A stretch of 64,000 bases of DNA. Origin: Sulfurovum sp. UBA4779. GTDB lineage: Bacteria > Campylobacterota > Campylobacteria > Campylobacterales > Sulfurovaceae. Shown here one piece after another: positions 56,297-64,000 of the stretch (positions are counted from its first letter, which is position 1; each line of letters begins with the position of its first letter). A program made the position numbers and the translations under genes. The DNA lies in assembly GCA_002403155.1 (NCBI GenBank), contig DHHF01000001.1, forward strand, positions 124,001-188,000. The letters are read 5' to 3'. The notes below the pieces were generated by a model, which saw only the letters and a list, made by a program, of their open reading frames with translations, was not told where the DNA came from and did not search any database.

Positions 56297-57493
56297 CTAC
56301 CTAAGCGCGTCAAGCCCGGGAAGAGATTCCCCTTCGATCAGCTTAAGGCTTGCTCCGCCGCCTGTACTTACAAATGTCATCTCATCTGCATCGCCTGCCC
56401 TTTGCGTTACATCTGCCGTATCTCCGCCTCCTACGATGGTCGTTGCATGGGTTTGTGCAATATTATGCGACATTGCAATGCTTCCTTTGGAAAATCTATC
56501 CATCTCGTACACCCCCATAGGGCCGTTCCAGATAATCGTTCTGGCATCACCGAGCGCTTCACGGAAAAGCCTGGAGCTTGCCGGGCCTATATCCAGCCCG
56601 AACCACCCTTTGGGGATCTCTTGCGTAGGCAAAAATTTCACGATCGTATTTTCGGAAAACTCAGGTGCCACCACCACGTCTACAGGCAGATAAAACTTGA
56701 TATTTAGCTCTTTGGCTTTATCCATAATGTTTTTTGCTTCATCCAAAAGGTCATCTTCTACCAGAGAATTCCCGACTTCAAACCCTTGTGCTTTCAAAAA
56801 AGTAAATGCCATTCCTCCGCCGATAATCAATTTGTCTACTTTATTGAGCAGATTATTGAGCGCCTGAAGCTTGCCCGATACTTTGCTCCCCCCTACGACG
56901 GCGATAAAAGGCCTCATAGGGTTTTCAATCACCCTAGAAAAGAAATTGATCTCCTTTTCCATCAGAAAACCTGCCCCTTTATGCTCGTTGTCAAAAAATT
57001 TGGTAATGGCATGGATGGAAGCATGTTTTCTATGGCAGGCACCAAAAGCGTCATTGATATAAAAATCCGCAAAATCCGCCAACTGTTTTGCGAATCCTTC
57101 GTCGTTTACTGTTTCACCTGCCTCATAGCGAAGATTTTCCAACAGCAAAACATCCCCTGCTTGGAGCTTTTGTGCTTTTGCTTTGGCATCTTCGCCGACC
57201 ACATCTTCGGCCATGAAAATTTCGTTTTTGATTTTTAAAAGCGTATGCAGTCTTTTGGCTACCGGGGCTAGAGAGTATTGCTCTTCGTACTTGCCGGGCT
57301 CAGGGCGCTCATAATGGGAAGCCAATATGATTTTGCAATCTCTGTCGATACAATACCGAATCGTTTGAAGCGCAGAGCGGATACGTCTATCATCGGTAAT
57401 ATTGCCAAATTCGTCTTTAGGAACATTAAAATCACACCGTATAAAGACCCTTTTGCCTTCAATATTTAAATCTTTGAGTGTTTTCACTTTCAT
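56297..57493 (-). CDS. pgk: Phosphoglycerate kinase
   Basis: 398 residues. VFIRCDFNVPKDEFG at the N-terminus binds substrate; SHYERPEPGKYEEQYSLAPV, NDAFGACHRKHAS and IVGGGDTADVTQ follow; SFVSTGGGASL-like ending (FVSTGGGASLKLIEG). It is five bases after gap, so translation is probably coupled. Confidence 0.97.
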   Translation of the reverse strand: MKVKTLKDLNIEGKRVFIRCDFNVPKDEFGNITDDRRIRSALQTIRYCIDRDCKIILASHYERPEPGKYEEQYSLAPVAKRLHTLLKIKNEIFMAEDVVGEDAKAKAQKLQAGDVLLLENLRYEAGETVNDEGFAKQLADFADFYINDAFGACHRKHASIHAITKFFDNEHKGAGFLMEKEINFFSRVIENPMRPFIAVVGGSKVSGKLQALNNLLNKVDKLIIGGGMAFTFLKAQGFEVGNSLVEDDLLDEAKNIMDKAKELNIKFYLPVDVVVAPEFSENTIVKFLPTQEIPKGWFGLDIGPASSRLFREALGDARTIIWNGPMGVYEMDRFSKGSIAMSHNIAQTHATTIVGGGDTADVTQRAGDADEMTFVSTGGGASLKLIEGESLPGLDALR

Positions 57494-57498
57494 GCTCC

Positions 57499-58494
57499 CT
57501 ACTTTTTACTCACATATACCGCCATATCAACCAAACGGCAAGAATATCCCCACTCATTGTCATACCAAGAAAGCACTTTGACCATATTGCCGCCTATCAC
57601 CTGAATCGTATCAAGCGGTACAACGGTACTAAGCGTTTCTCCTACAAAATCTTGAGAAACTCGGTACTCTTCATCTATGCCCAAAATCCCTTTATGCGAT
57701 CCTTCACTGGCCGCTTTAAATGCATTTTTTACTTCTTCCGGCGTTACATTTTGATTGAGAGTGACGGTCAAATCGACCATGGAAACATCCGCCGTCGGTA
57801 CACGGATCGCTTGGCCGTTTAGTTTGCCTTCAAGGTTTGGCAGTACTTTGGAGATCGCTTTGGCTGCACCTGTTGTCGTAGGAACAAGATTGACAGCGCC
57901 CGCACGTCCCTTTCTTGGGTCTTTTTTATGTTTTGCATCCAAAATAGGCTGGGAGGATGTATAAGAATGAATCGTTGTCATCAGTCCTTTTTCGATACCG
58001 AAAGCATCGTCAAGCACTTTGGCGACAGGCGCCAAACCGTTGGTTGTGCAGCTTGCATTGGATACAATAGCCTGCCCTGCATAGGCCTCTTCGTTGGCAC
58101 CGATGACAAAAGTCGGCGTGTCATCTTTGGCAGGCGCAGAAAAAATTACTTTTTTAATCCCATTCTCAAGATAGGACTGTACGCTTTCTTGCGTCAAAAA
58201 GGCTCCCGTACACTCCAGCACAATCTCTGCCCCCCAGGCAGCAAAGTCCAATTTTTCAGGATCACGCTCTTCTAAAATCTTGGCTTTATCCTTGCCTATA
58301 TGCAAGTACCCTTCGCGCACGGCAACATCTTTGCGTACTCCGTGTACGCTGTCGTACTTAACATTATATTCTAACATTTCAGGCGTACCGCTTGCATTGA
58401 CTGCAACCAACTCTATGTCCTCTCTGTCAGCAATGATACGCGCCACACATCTGCCAATTCTTCCCAATCCGTTAATTGCTACTTTTACAGCCAT
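57499..58494 (-). CDS. gap: Glyceraldehyde-3-phosphate dehydrogenase
   Basis: 331 residues. NAD(P)-binding INGLGRIGRCVAR; catalytic Cys in IVSNASCTTNGLAPV; His in IHSYTSSQP; substrate site GRAGAVNLVPTTTGA. It heads the gap-pgk-tpiA operon on the minus strand and is divergent from nadD, sharing a 55-bp gap. Confidence 0.97.
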   Translation of the reverse strand: MAVKVAINGLGRIGRCVARIIADREDIELVAVNASGTPEMLEYNVKYDSVHGVRKDVAVREGYLHIGKDKAKILEERDPEKLDFAAWGAEIVLECTGAFLTQESVQSYLENGIKKVIFSAPAKDDTPTFVIGANEEAYAGQAIVSNASCTTNGLAPVAKVLDDAFGIEKGLMTTIHSYTSSQPILDAKHKKDPRKGRAGAVNLVPTTTGAAKAISKVLPNLEGKLNGQAIRVPTADVSMVDLTVTLNQNVTPEEVKNAFKAASEGSHKGILGIDEEYRVSQDFVGETLSTVVPLDTIQVIGGNMVKVLSWYDNEWGYSCRLVDMAVYVSKK

Positions 58495-58549
58495 ATTTGT
58501 ACCTTATTATGCTAAAATTACGCAATTTTACACTAATTGAGGTTATTAT

Positions 58550-59455
58550 TTGGTTAAACAAAAGAAGCCGACAGTGGCGATCTTTGGCGGGAGTTTCGAT
58601 CCTCCCCATAAAGGTCATAGCGCCGTCATAGAAGAGGCCGTGCGGTCTCTTGATATTGAGAAGCTGCTTGTTGTACCTGCTTATCTTAATCCTTTTAAAC
58701 GCTCTTCTTTAGCGCCTGCTGCATTGCGGCTTGAATGGTGCCACACACTTTTTGATCCGATAGAAAAAGTAGAGGTAAGCGATTATGAGATACAAAAAGG
58801 AAAAAGCATACCTACCTCACAAACCGTAAAACACTTTAAACAGATGTATCATGTAAAGTATCTTATCATCGGTGCAGACAACCTGACAACATTGTCAAGC
58901 TGGCACGAATTTGAATGGCTAAACAGTGAAATTACCTGGGTAATTGCAACACGGCAAGGCAGCTATGTGCAAACCCATATGCTTAGAAAATGGAAATTTT
59001 TAGAAGTCAATACTCCTGTAAGTTCTTCAGAAATTCGAGACACCGGGCAATTAAAAGATATTGACATACAAATCAAAGAATCTATCAAAAAATTATTTAA
59101 AGGACAACAAATTATGACAATCGAACAACGCATAGAAAATATCGTCACTCTGCTCGATGAAAAAAAAGCTGAAGAAATTGAGGTATTTAATCTCGATGAT
59201 GCAGACTATATTGCAAAACGTGTAATTATAGCAAATTCACTCAACGGAAAACATACGCAAGCCCTTGTCGATGAGCTCAAAAGAACACTCAAGCCAAAAG
59301 GCGAAACTTTTTTGGCGACAGATTTGAGTGACGAATGGGCAGTACTTGATTTGGGGGATATTCTCATTCATATCATGATCCCAGAATATCGCCAGCGCTA
59401 TTCGCTTGAAGCATTTTTAAGCGAACTGACAAAAACACAAAAAAGACGAAATTAG
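58550..59455 (+). CDS. nadD: NadD-RsfS fused ORF: nicotinate-nucleotide adenylyltransferase plus ribosome silencing factor
   Basis: 301 residues. Residues 1-187 are NadD: nucleotide site AIFGGSFDPPHKGH and SSSEIRDTG. Residues 189-301 are an RsfS (YbeB/DUF143) domain beginning MTIEQRIENIVTLLDEKKAE, with LSDEWAVLDLGDILIHIM. The two are in one frame with no stop. An internal ATG at 59114 has AAAGGA 9 nt upstream, so RsfS could also be made separately. The start is TTG at 58550 after TGAGG. NadD makes NAD precursors; RsfS binds L14 and blocks subunit joining. Confidence 0.88.
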   Translation: MVKQKKPTVAIFGGSFDPPHKGHSAVIEEAVRSLDIEKLLVVPAYLNPFKRSSLAPAALRLEWCHTLFDPIEKVEVSDYEIQKGKSIPTSQTVKHFKQMYHVKYLIIGADNLTTLSSWHEFEWLNSEITWVIATRQGSYVQTHMLRKWKFLEVNTPVSSSEIRDTGQLKDIDIQIKESIKKLFKGQQIMTIEQRIENIVTLLDEKKAEEIEVFNLDDADYIAKRVIIANSLNGKHTQALVDELKRTLKPKGETFLATDLSDEWAVLDLGDILIHIMIPEYRQRYSLEAFLSELTKTQKRRN

Positions 59456-59520
59456 CGCTCGCTTGCCCAGAAGGCATCGCTATGCTTTTTAGCAGGAGGA
59501 TGTCTTGGCATCCGGGATTT

Positions 59521-61218
59521 TTATATCTTATCGACTACTTCGATACCGAGAATATCCAATCCTTCTTTGATCGTTCTGCCTGTGAGTTGCGCCAAAGCCA
59601 AACGGCTCATCTGCGTCTCCTCGCAAACCTCTTCTTTCAAGATAGGATTTTGCTCATAGAACCGGGTAAACAGCGCGGCTAGTTCATAGAGATAGCCGGT
59701 GATGTGATGAGGGGCCGTATCCTCGGCCGCACGATAGAGCATATCCTCAAAACGAAGCAGCATCACTCCCAAACGATGCTCTATTTCATCTCCGATGACA
59801 ATGCGTCTCTTTATCTCTTTGCCAAAACGCCTAAAGATACTTTGAATTCTTGCATAGGCATATTGCATATACAAAGAGGTATTGCCTTCAAAACTGAGCA
59901 TCTTGTCCCAGTCAAAAACATAATTGGACTCCCTGTTTATGGAAAGATCGGCATATTTAACTGCGCCAATGCCTATAATTTTTGCCAAATTTTCAAGCTC
60001 TTCAGGCTCAAGATTTTCTTTGTCTTTAATGCTCTCTTTGGCTCTTATGACAGCCTCGTCAAGCAAATCAACCAGCTTGACAGTTCCTCCGTCACGCGTT
60101 TTAAACGGCCGGCCGCTTTTATCCATCATGGTTCCAAAAGCCACATGTTCGAGCCTTACCTCTTTTGAAACAAACCCCGACTCTTTTGCTACTGTAAATA
60201 CCTGCCTGAAGTGTTCGGACTGTCTGGCATCCACCACATAGCAGATTCTCTTGGCGCCCAGTACATTGGCTCTGTATCTTAAGGCCGCAAGATCGGTTGT
60301 GGCATACAGATATCCCCCGTCTCCTTTTTGAACGATGACCGGGATCTCTTCTCCTTCCAAAAATACACACTGGGCGCCATCGCTTTCCTTGAGCAATCCC
60401 TGCGCTATCAAATCCTCGATAACATTGGGAAGGTCTTCATTGTAAAAACTTTCGGCCTTTACGTCTTCTCTTGTAAGCTTAATGCAAAGCTTGCCATACA
60501 CATCTTCACAGTGCCCCAGCGAAATATCGATAAACTTTTGCCAAAGGTTAAGACAATGCTGATCGCCGCTTTGTATCTTTACCACATACTCCCTTGCTTT
60601 ATTTGCAAAAGAGATATCCGTATCAAAACGCACTTTGGCTTCTTTGTAAAATTGCTCAAGATCCTTGAGGCTGCCGCTGCCGCTGCTGCCTTGTTCCTCA
60701 AGATAGGCAATCAGCATACCAAACTGTGTCCCCCAGTCTCCGATATGGTTTTGGCGGATTACCTCATCGCCAAGATATACCAGCAAATTTGCCACTGTAT
60801 CCCCGATAATGGTTGAGCGCAAATGCCCTACATGCATCTGTTTTGCCATATTGGGGCCTGAATAATCTACAACGACTTTGATAGGGTTTTCATGCTTGGC
60901 TACACCCAATCGCTTATCTTGCAAAGCCTCTTCGCATTTTCGAGCTACCCAGGAAGGATGAAGCCACACATTGATAAACCCCGGCCCCGCCACTTCCGCT
61001 TTGGCTATCGCGCCGGTTAGGTCGATATGCGGCAAAAGTTTTTGGGCAAGTTCTCTTGGGTTTTGCTTGAGTGTTTTTGCTAAGGCCATAATACCGTTAA
61101 ACTGAAAATCTCCGAATTCCGGCTTTGTGGCTTCTGTCACCATAACTGTTTGAATCTCTATGCCTGCTTTTTGGAAAGCCTCTTTGATAATGCAGTTTAT
61201 TTCTGATTTTAATTTCAT
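59521..61218 (-). CDS. argS: Arginyl-tRNA synthetase
   Basis: 565 residues. HIGH motif in MHVGHLRSTIIGD, the N-terminal Add-1 domain before it, and a degenerate KMSKS region (GTMMDKSGRPFKTRDGG). The C-terminal DALR anticodon-binding domain ends in LAQLTGRTIKEGLDIL. It lies upstream of tatA, gmk and the poly-E gene as in H. pylori HP0319-HP0322, although in the same minus-strand orientation they precede it here. Confidence 0.96.
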   Translation of the reverse strand: MKLKSEINCIIKEAFQKAGIEIQTVMVTEATKPEFGDFQFNGIMALAKTLKQNPRELAQKLLPHIDLTGAIAKAEVAGPGFINVWLHPSWVARKCEEALQDKRLGVAKHENPIKVVVDYSGPNMAKQMHVGHLRSTIIGDTVANLLVYLGDEVIRQNHIGDWGTQFGMLIAYLEEQGSSGSGSLKDLEQFYKEAKVRFDTDISFANKAREYVVKIQSGDQHCLNLWQKFIDISLGHCEDVYGKLCIKLTREDVKAESFYNEDLPNVIEDLIAQGLLKESDGAQCVFLEGEEIPVIVQKGDGGYLYATTDLAALRYRANVLGAKRICYVVDARQSEHFRQVFTVAKESGFVSKEVRLEHVAFGTMMDKSGRPFKTRDGGTVKLVDLLDEAVIRAKESIKDKENLEPEELENLAKIIGIGAVKYADLSINRESNYVFDWDKMLSFEGNTSLYMQYAYARIQSIFRRFGKEIKRRIVIGDEIEHRLGVMLLRFEDMLYRAAEDTAPHHITGYLYELAALFTRFYEQNPILKEEVCEETQMSRLALAQLTGRTIKEGLDILGIEVVDKI

Positions 61219-61356
61219 ATATTATCCATGAATAGGTAGTGGTATTTTTTCAATGCTTCGGCTTGAAAATACAAAGGGGGTTTTGAAAATTTTGGAAAAT
61301 TTTCCATGTTAATTCGTTTCTCTCTGCCCGCCCAAGAGAAGAGAGGGCATCTTTTG

Positions 61357-61581
61357 TTAGACGTTTTCGCTCTTTGTCTCTTTAGCCGGCGCTTCGACTT
61401 TCGGCTCCTCTTTGGAAGCGATCTCTTTTTTCTCTTCCTCTTCGTCTTCTTTCACTGCTTTTTTGAAGTCTTTGATTCCTTTGCCTATCCCTTTTGCAAG
61501 ATCAGGAATTTTTTTTGCCCCAAAAAGAAGCACCACTATTGCTAATATAACCAACAACTCCGGCATACTTGGCATACCCAT
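61357..61581 (-). CDS. tatA: Sec-independent translocase subunit TatA/TatE
   Basis: 74 residues. One N-terminal membrane helix (MPELLVILAIVVLLFGAKKI) with the FGxKK-like hinge, then an amphipathic helix (DLAKGIGKGIKDFKKAV) and an acidic/lysine tail. Start at 61581 is chosen since AAGGA lies 6-8 nt upstream; the extra residues in the longer frame (SSKGCC) are unlike TatA. It forms the channel part of the twin-arginine translocase. Confidence 0.93.
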   Translation of the reverse strand: MGMPSMPELLVILAIVVLLFGAKKIPDLAKGIGKGIKDFKKAVKEDEEEEKKEIASKEEPKVEAPAKETKSENV

Positions 61582-61680
61582 ACAACATCCTTTGCTACTC
61601 AACGAGTGAGTGTGATATTAAAAATTTTACAATTATACTCAAAAATGTTTAAGAGCACCTCTTATATCGGCCTGCAATGA

Positions 61681-62307
61681 TTATTCTTCGTTTAGCCAAT
61701 TTTGAATAAACCTTGCTGCCTCTTCTTTGCTTCGTTTCAATCTTGCCGCCTTTGCTATCGTAACAAACTCCTTGGCAGCTTCTTCTATAAGATGATTAAC
61801 AATCATAAAATCATATTCGCCTATGGCACATATCTCTTCTTTGGCGTTTTCTATACGTTTGGCAATGACGGCATCCTCATCGGTAGATCTGTCATTGAGC
61901 CTGATTTTTAACTCTTTGAGCGTCGGCGGAGTGATAAATGCCGAGGTAGTGATATCTCCCATTTTGGCGCGTACCAATCTGTGCCCCTGCACATCAATAT
62001 CAAATATCACCAATTTGCCTTCTTTTAGCGCTTCCTTTACGGGCTTTAATGAGGTGCCGTAATAATTGCCGTGCACTTGCGCATACTCAAGAAAATTTCC
62101 CGCTTTGATATCTTCCTCAAAGCTTTCTTTTGAAACAAAAAAATAATCTTTGCCGTGCACTTCCCCTGCTCTTGGGGCTCGTGTTGTCGTGGAGATAGAA
62201 AAATAATATTCGCCTATCTCTTTGCCGGCAGCATTGATGATCGTACTTTTTCCTGCACCGCTGGGTCCCGAGAGCACCAAAATTGCCCCCCTTTTTTTCT
62301 GTTTCAT
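61681..62307 (-). CDS. gmk: Guanylate kinase
   Basis: 208 residues. P-loop LVLSGPSGAGKSTI, GMP-binding STTTRAPRAGEVHGKDYFFV, and YAQVHGNYYGTS. Converts GMP to GDP. It overlaps the upstream poly-E gene by 4 bp. Confidence 0.97.
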   Translation of the reverse strand: MKQKKRGAILVLSGPSGAGKSTIINAAGKEIGEYYFSISTTTRAPRAGEVHGKDYFFVSKESFEEDIKAGNFLEYAQVHGNYYGTSLKPVKEALKEGKLVIFDIDVQGHRLVRAKMGDITTSAFITPPTLKELKIRLNDRSTDEDAVIAKRIENAKEEICAIGEYDFMIVNHLIEEAAKEFVTIAKAARLKRSKEEAARFIQNWLNEE

Positions 62308-63110
62308 TTTGCTTCGTCTCTAAAACGGATTGTGATGCTTATCTCGGCGCCTTTAAGCAGTTTTCTGATTTTTTTAACTTTCATGCCTGCTATTGCTTGC
62401 AAAAGTGACTCTTCAAGCGCCAATGGAGCATCGGTATTCTCTTTTTCTTTTGACCGCATCGTCTGCGCTGTGCCGCTTTCTTCCGCAAATGCTTGGCCGG
62501 CTGTGTTGTCTTGGATAAATGATTCAAAAAAATCTTCTTCATCCAAAATTTCCAATCCGTCTTTCATCAGCTGGCGCTTAATGATCTCTATCTTTTTCTC
62601 TTCGTCCATCTCTTCTTGTGCACCATAGATCTCTTCGTCTTCATCCATATCCAAAAGATTTTTTATCTTTTCTATCTCGTCATCGCTTAAAACACTTGTT
62701 TTTGCAAAATCATTTTCATCTGCTTGCAAATCTTCATCTTCCAAAATCTCCGAAGACAAAGGAAAAATAAAGCGGCTCTTGAGCTGAGAGGATTGATTTG
62801 CTTCCTCGTTTGCCTCTTTGAGAATACGCATGATCTGCGAGGGCAAAAAAGGCTTTACAAGTGTTTTATCAAACAAAGGATTTTCCTCGTGATGCTGCGT
62901 CAAAAAAACGGTTTTCAAGACATTCAATGTCTTGATGCGTTCTTGTACTTCCTCAGTATAAGAGTCATCGTCTACAAATATCAGATCATAGCGATCATTT
63001 TTGATCTTGTCTATGCTTTGCGCCTCTTCCAAAAAAAACGTTTCATCGCGCGCGCACAGGGAAAACAGCCTCGAAACAACCGGATTGCTATTGATGAGCA
63101 AAATATTCAT
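62304..63110 (-). CDS. Acidic poly-E-type protein with receiver-like N-terminus
   Basis: 268 residues. Residues 1-95 look like a receiver domain: MNILLINSNPVVSRL, DLIFVDDDSYTEE with acidic residues, and KPFLPSQIM. The middle is extremely acidic (DMDEDEEIYGAQEEMDEE). The C-terminal 40 residues (LLQAIAGMKVKKIRKLLKGA) are conserved in Campylobacterota. It corresponds by position to H. pylori HP0322, called poly-E-rich protein, upstream of gmk. Function unknown. It overlaps gmk. Confidence 0.7.
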   Translation of the reverse strand: MNILLINSNPVVSRLFSLCARDETFFLEEAQSIDKIKNDRYDLIFVDDDSYTEEVQERIKTLNVLKTVFLTQHHEENPLFDKTLVKPFLPSQIMRILKEANEEANQSSQLKSRFIFPLSSEILEDEDLQADENDFAKTSVLSDDEIEKIKNLLDMDEDEEIYGAQEEMDEEKKIEIIKRQLMKDGLEILDEEDFFESFIQDNTAGQAFAEESGTAQTMRSKEKENTDAPLALEESLLQAIAGMKVKKIRKLLKGAEISITIRFRDEAK

Positions 63111-63187
63111 CGAGATACTCCAAAAGGTATTTGTATTATTGTAGTATAAATTTGGTTATGTCTTGATTTTAAGATATAAAGAAGAAG

Positions 63188-63264
63188 TGGTACACCCATC
63201 AGGATTCGAACCTGAGACCTTCGGTACCGCAAACCGATGCTCTATCCAGCTAAGCTATGGGTGC
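63188..63264 (-). tRNA. tRNA-Arg (GCG)
   Basis: 77 nt with encoded CCA. Acceptor GCACCCA/TGGGTGT (G1-U72 wobble), D arm with GCTTAGCTGGATAGAGC, anticodon stem TCGGT/ACCGA with loop TTGCGGT, anticodon GCG, T arm CAGGTTCGAATCCTG. It reads CGC and CGU. G34 would not need A-to-I editing. Confidence 0.93.
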
Positions 63265-63313
63265 ACAAAATAAGTAGCGGTATTTTGGAAAGAGAATCAT
63301 AGCAAATTTTTCT

Positions 63314-64000
63314 TTATTTTTCAAGTAGATTCATACTTCCAAATAGATTTAATGCCGTCGGATTGGAAATAAACGAATGATTGTAGGGGTGTTCAAGCTC
63401 AATCGTCTCAAATGGCTGCAAAGAAAATCTGTTTTTTAACTCTTTTGCATGGGTTCCGAACAAGATAAGCTTTGGAGCATTCTCTTTCAAAGAATGCAAT
63501 AAATGTTCCACAAAAGGATTCCATGCTTTAATATGCCGGGGGGAACTTTTTTTATCGGTAAACACCAATGCCGTATTAAGAAGCAGTACGCCGTTTTTTT
63601 CAAAATTGATGCGAAGCTGCTCTATAGATGAGATAAGGTTGTTTTTATCAATTTTTAAAATTGCCTCTTGAGAAACGTCTTCTGTATTCAAATCCCCCCT
63701 TGCCACCAAAGCCATCTTGATAAAATTGCGAAGGCTTGTAGCACGGTTGACCTCTTTGCTCAGCCCTTTTTCAGAAAAAAGATACTCAACCTTGCCGTCT
63801 ATAAAAGCATAGCCTATGGCGCTCTCTTTGCGGGGGTAAGGGTCCTGGCCAAAAAGAATATATTTTACCTCTGATCTTGGGAGGGTTTTAAAGGCATTAA
63901 AATAATTCACTTTAGAAGGGAAATACATTGTATCTTTTTCCAAAAAAGCTTGATACGAAAGGTCTAGTTTTTGATAAGATTCTTGCAGAATCTTTTCCCA
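63314..64000 (-). CDS. Uracil-DNA-glycosylase superfamily protein (5' end outside window)
   Basis: 229 codons are visible and the frame is open to the window edge. The signature LFGQDPYPR corresponds to GQDPYH of family 1 glycosylases with the catalytic Asp; Pro replaces His. GVLLLNTALVF and LEHPYNHSFI match the later NTALT and HPSPLS regions, keeping the His. It would excise uracil from DNA. The replaced residues mean it is a divergent member. tRNA-Arg lies 49 bp downstream. Confidence 0.75.
   Translation of the reverse strand, partial: WEKILQESYQKLDLSYQAFLEKDTMYFPSKVNYFNAFKTLPRSEVKYILFGQDPYPRKESAIGYAFIDGKVEYLFSEKGLSKEVNRATSLRNFIKMALVARGDLNTEDVSQEAILKIDKNNLISSIEQLRINFEKNGVLLLNTALVFTDKKSSPRHIKAWNPFVEHLLHSLKENAPKLILFGTHAKELKNRFSLQPFETIELEHPYNHSFISNPTALNLFGSMNLLEK

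Overview
The window is a gene-dense chromosomal stretch from a Campylobacterota (former Epsilonproteobacteria) genome. Several small gene orders match those I recall from Helicobacter pylori: pgbA-glcD, comEC-dnaB, miaB next to an HP0268-type nuclease, and argS-tatA-gmk-poly-E protein. Promoters are mostly an extended TATAAT box without an obvious -35. A free-living sulfur-oxidiser lineage (Sulfurovum/Sulfurimonas-like) is plausible, but this is inference from gene content only. Both window edges cut genes: the PgbA-like gene on the left and a uracil-DNA-glycosylase-type gene on the right.

Layout. 1-6 kb: PgbA-like protein, glycolate oxidase GlcD, YihY membrane protein, ComEC, DnaB. 6-17 kb: IspG, PriA, two pseudopilins, two small conserved proteins, UvrB, Ppk and a gamma-carbonic-anhydrase-like protein; this part is rich in heptanucleotide tandem repeats and carries two intact four-helix-bundle (23S rRNA intervening-sequence family) ORFs. 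17-26.5 kb: exonuclease, TrpF, Rpe, L28, ArgJ, DbpA, then DedA-AccA-FabF-AcpP fatty acid genes. 26.7-33.3 kb: a TonB-dependent receptor with copper-binding CxxxM and HxM motifs, TonB, a small haem protein and two tandem two-component systems, all on the minus strand. 33.5-40 kb: membrane protein, FabG, TerB-like protein, GpmI, MraY and MurD. 40-47.6 kb: a 1206-residue repeat-rich surface protein with a sorting-like C-terminus, a beta-barrel protein, tRNA-Phe, a Kef-type antiporter and a porin. 47.8-54 kb: a MntA/HepT pair with a frameshifted toxin, RimO, another four-helix-bundle ORF, TilS, a tyrosine recombinase, a lysophospholipid acyltransferase, MiaB. 54-64 kb: NusA, Gap-Pgk-TpiA, a NadD-RsfS fused ORF, ArgS, TatA, Gmk, poly-E protein, tRNA-Arg.

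The most unusual signal is a dispersed family of short elements built from 7-bp tandem repeats. They occur as inverted pairs. In four loci the pair encloses an ORF of the four-helix-bundle (S23/IVP, Avd-like) family: three intact copies and one decayed. In other loci the pair encloses only about 20-130 bp. The heptamer sequence differs between loci but matches, in inverted form, between the two ends of one locus. A motif close to ATACC commonly precedes the downstream array. Small perfect palindromes often sit around the upstream stop codon and around the downstream Shine-Dalgarno. One such element lies in frame inside murD, one array lies inside priA, and others supply the stop codons of ispG, rimO, tilS and the recombinase gene. 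I read this as a mobile or actively homogenised repeat system, possibly linked to the four-helix-bundle protein; mechanism and mobility are not shown by this sequence alone.
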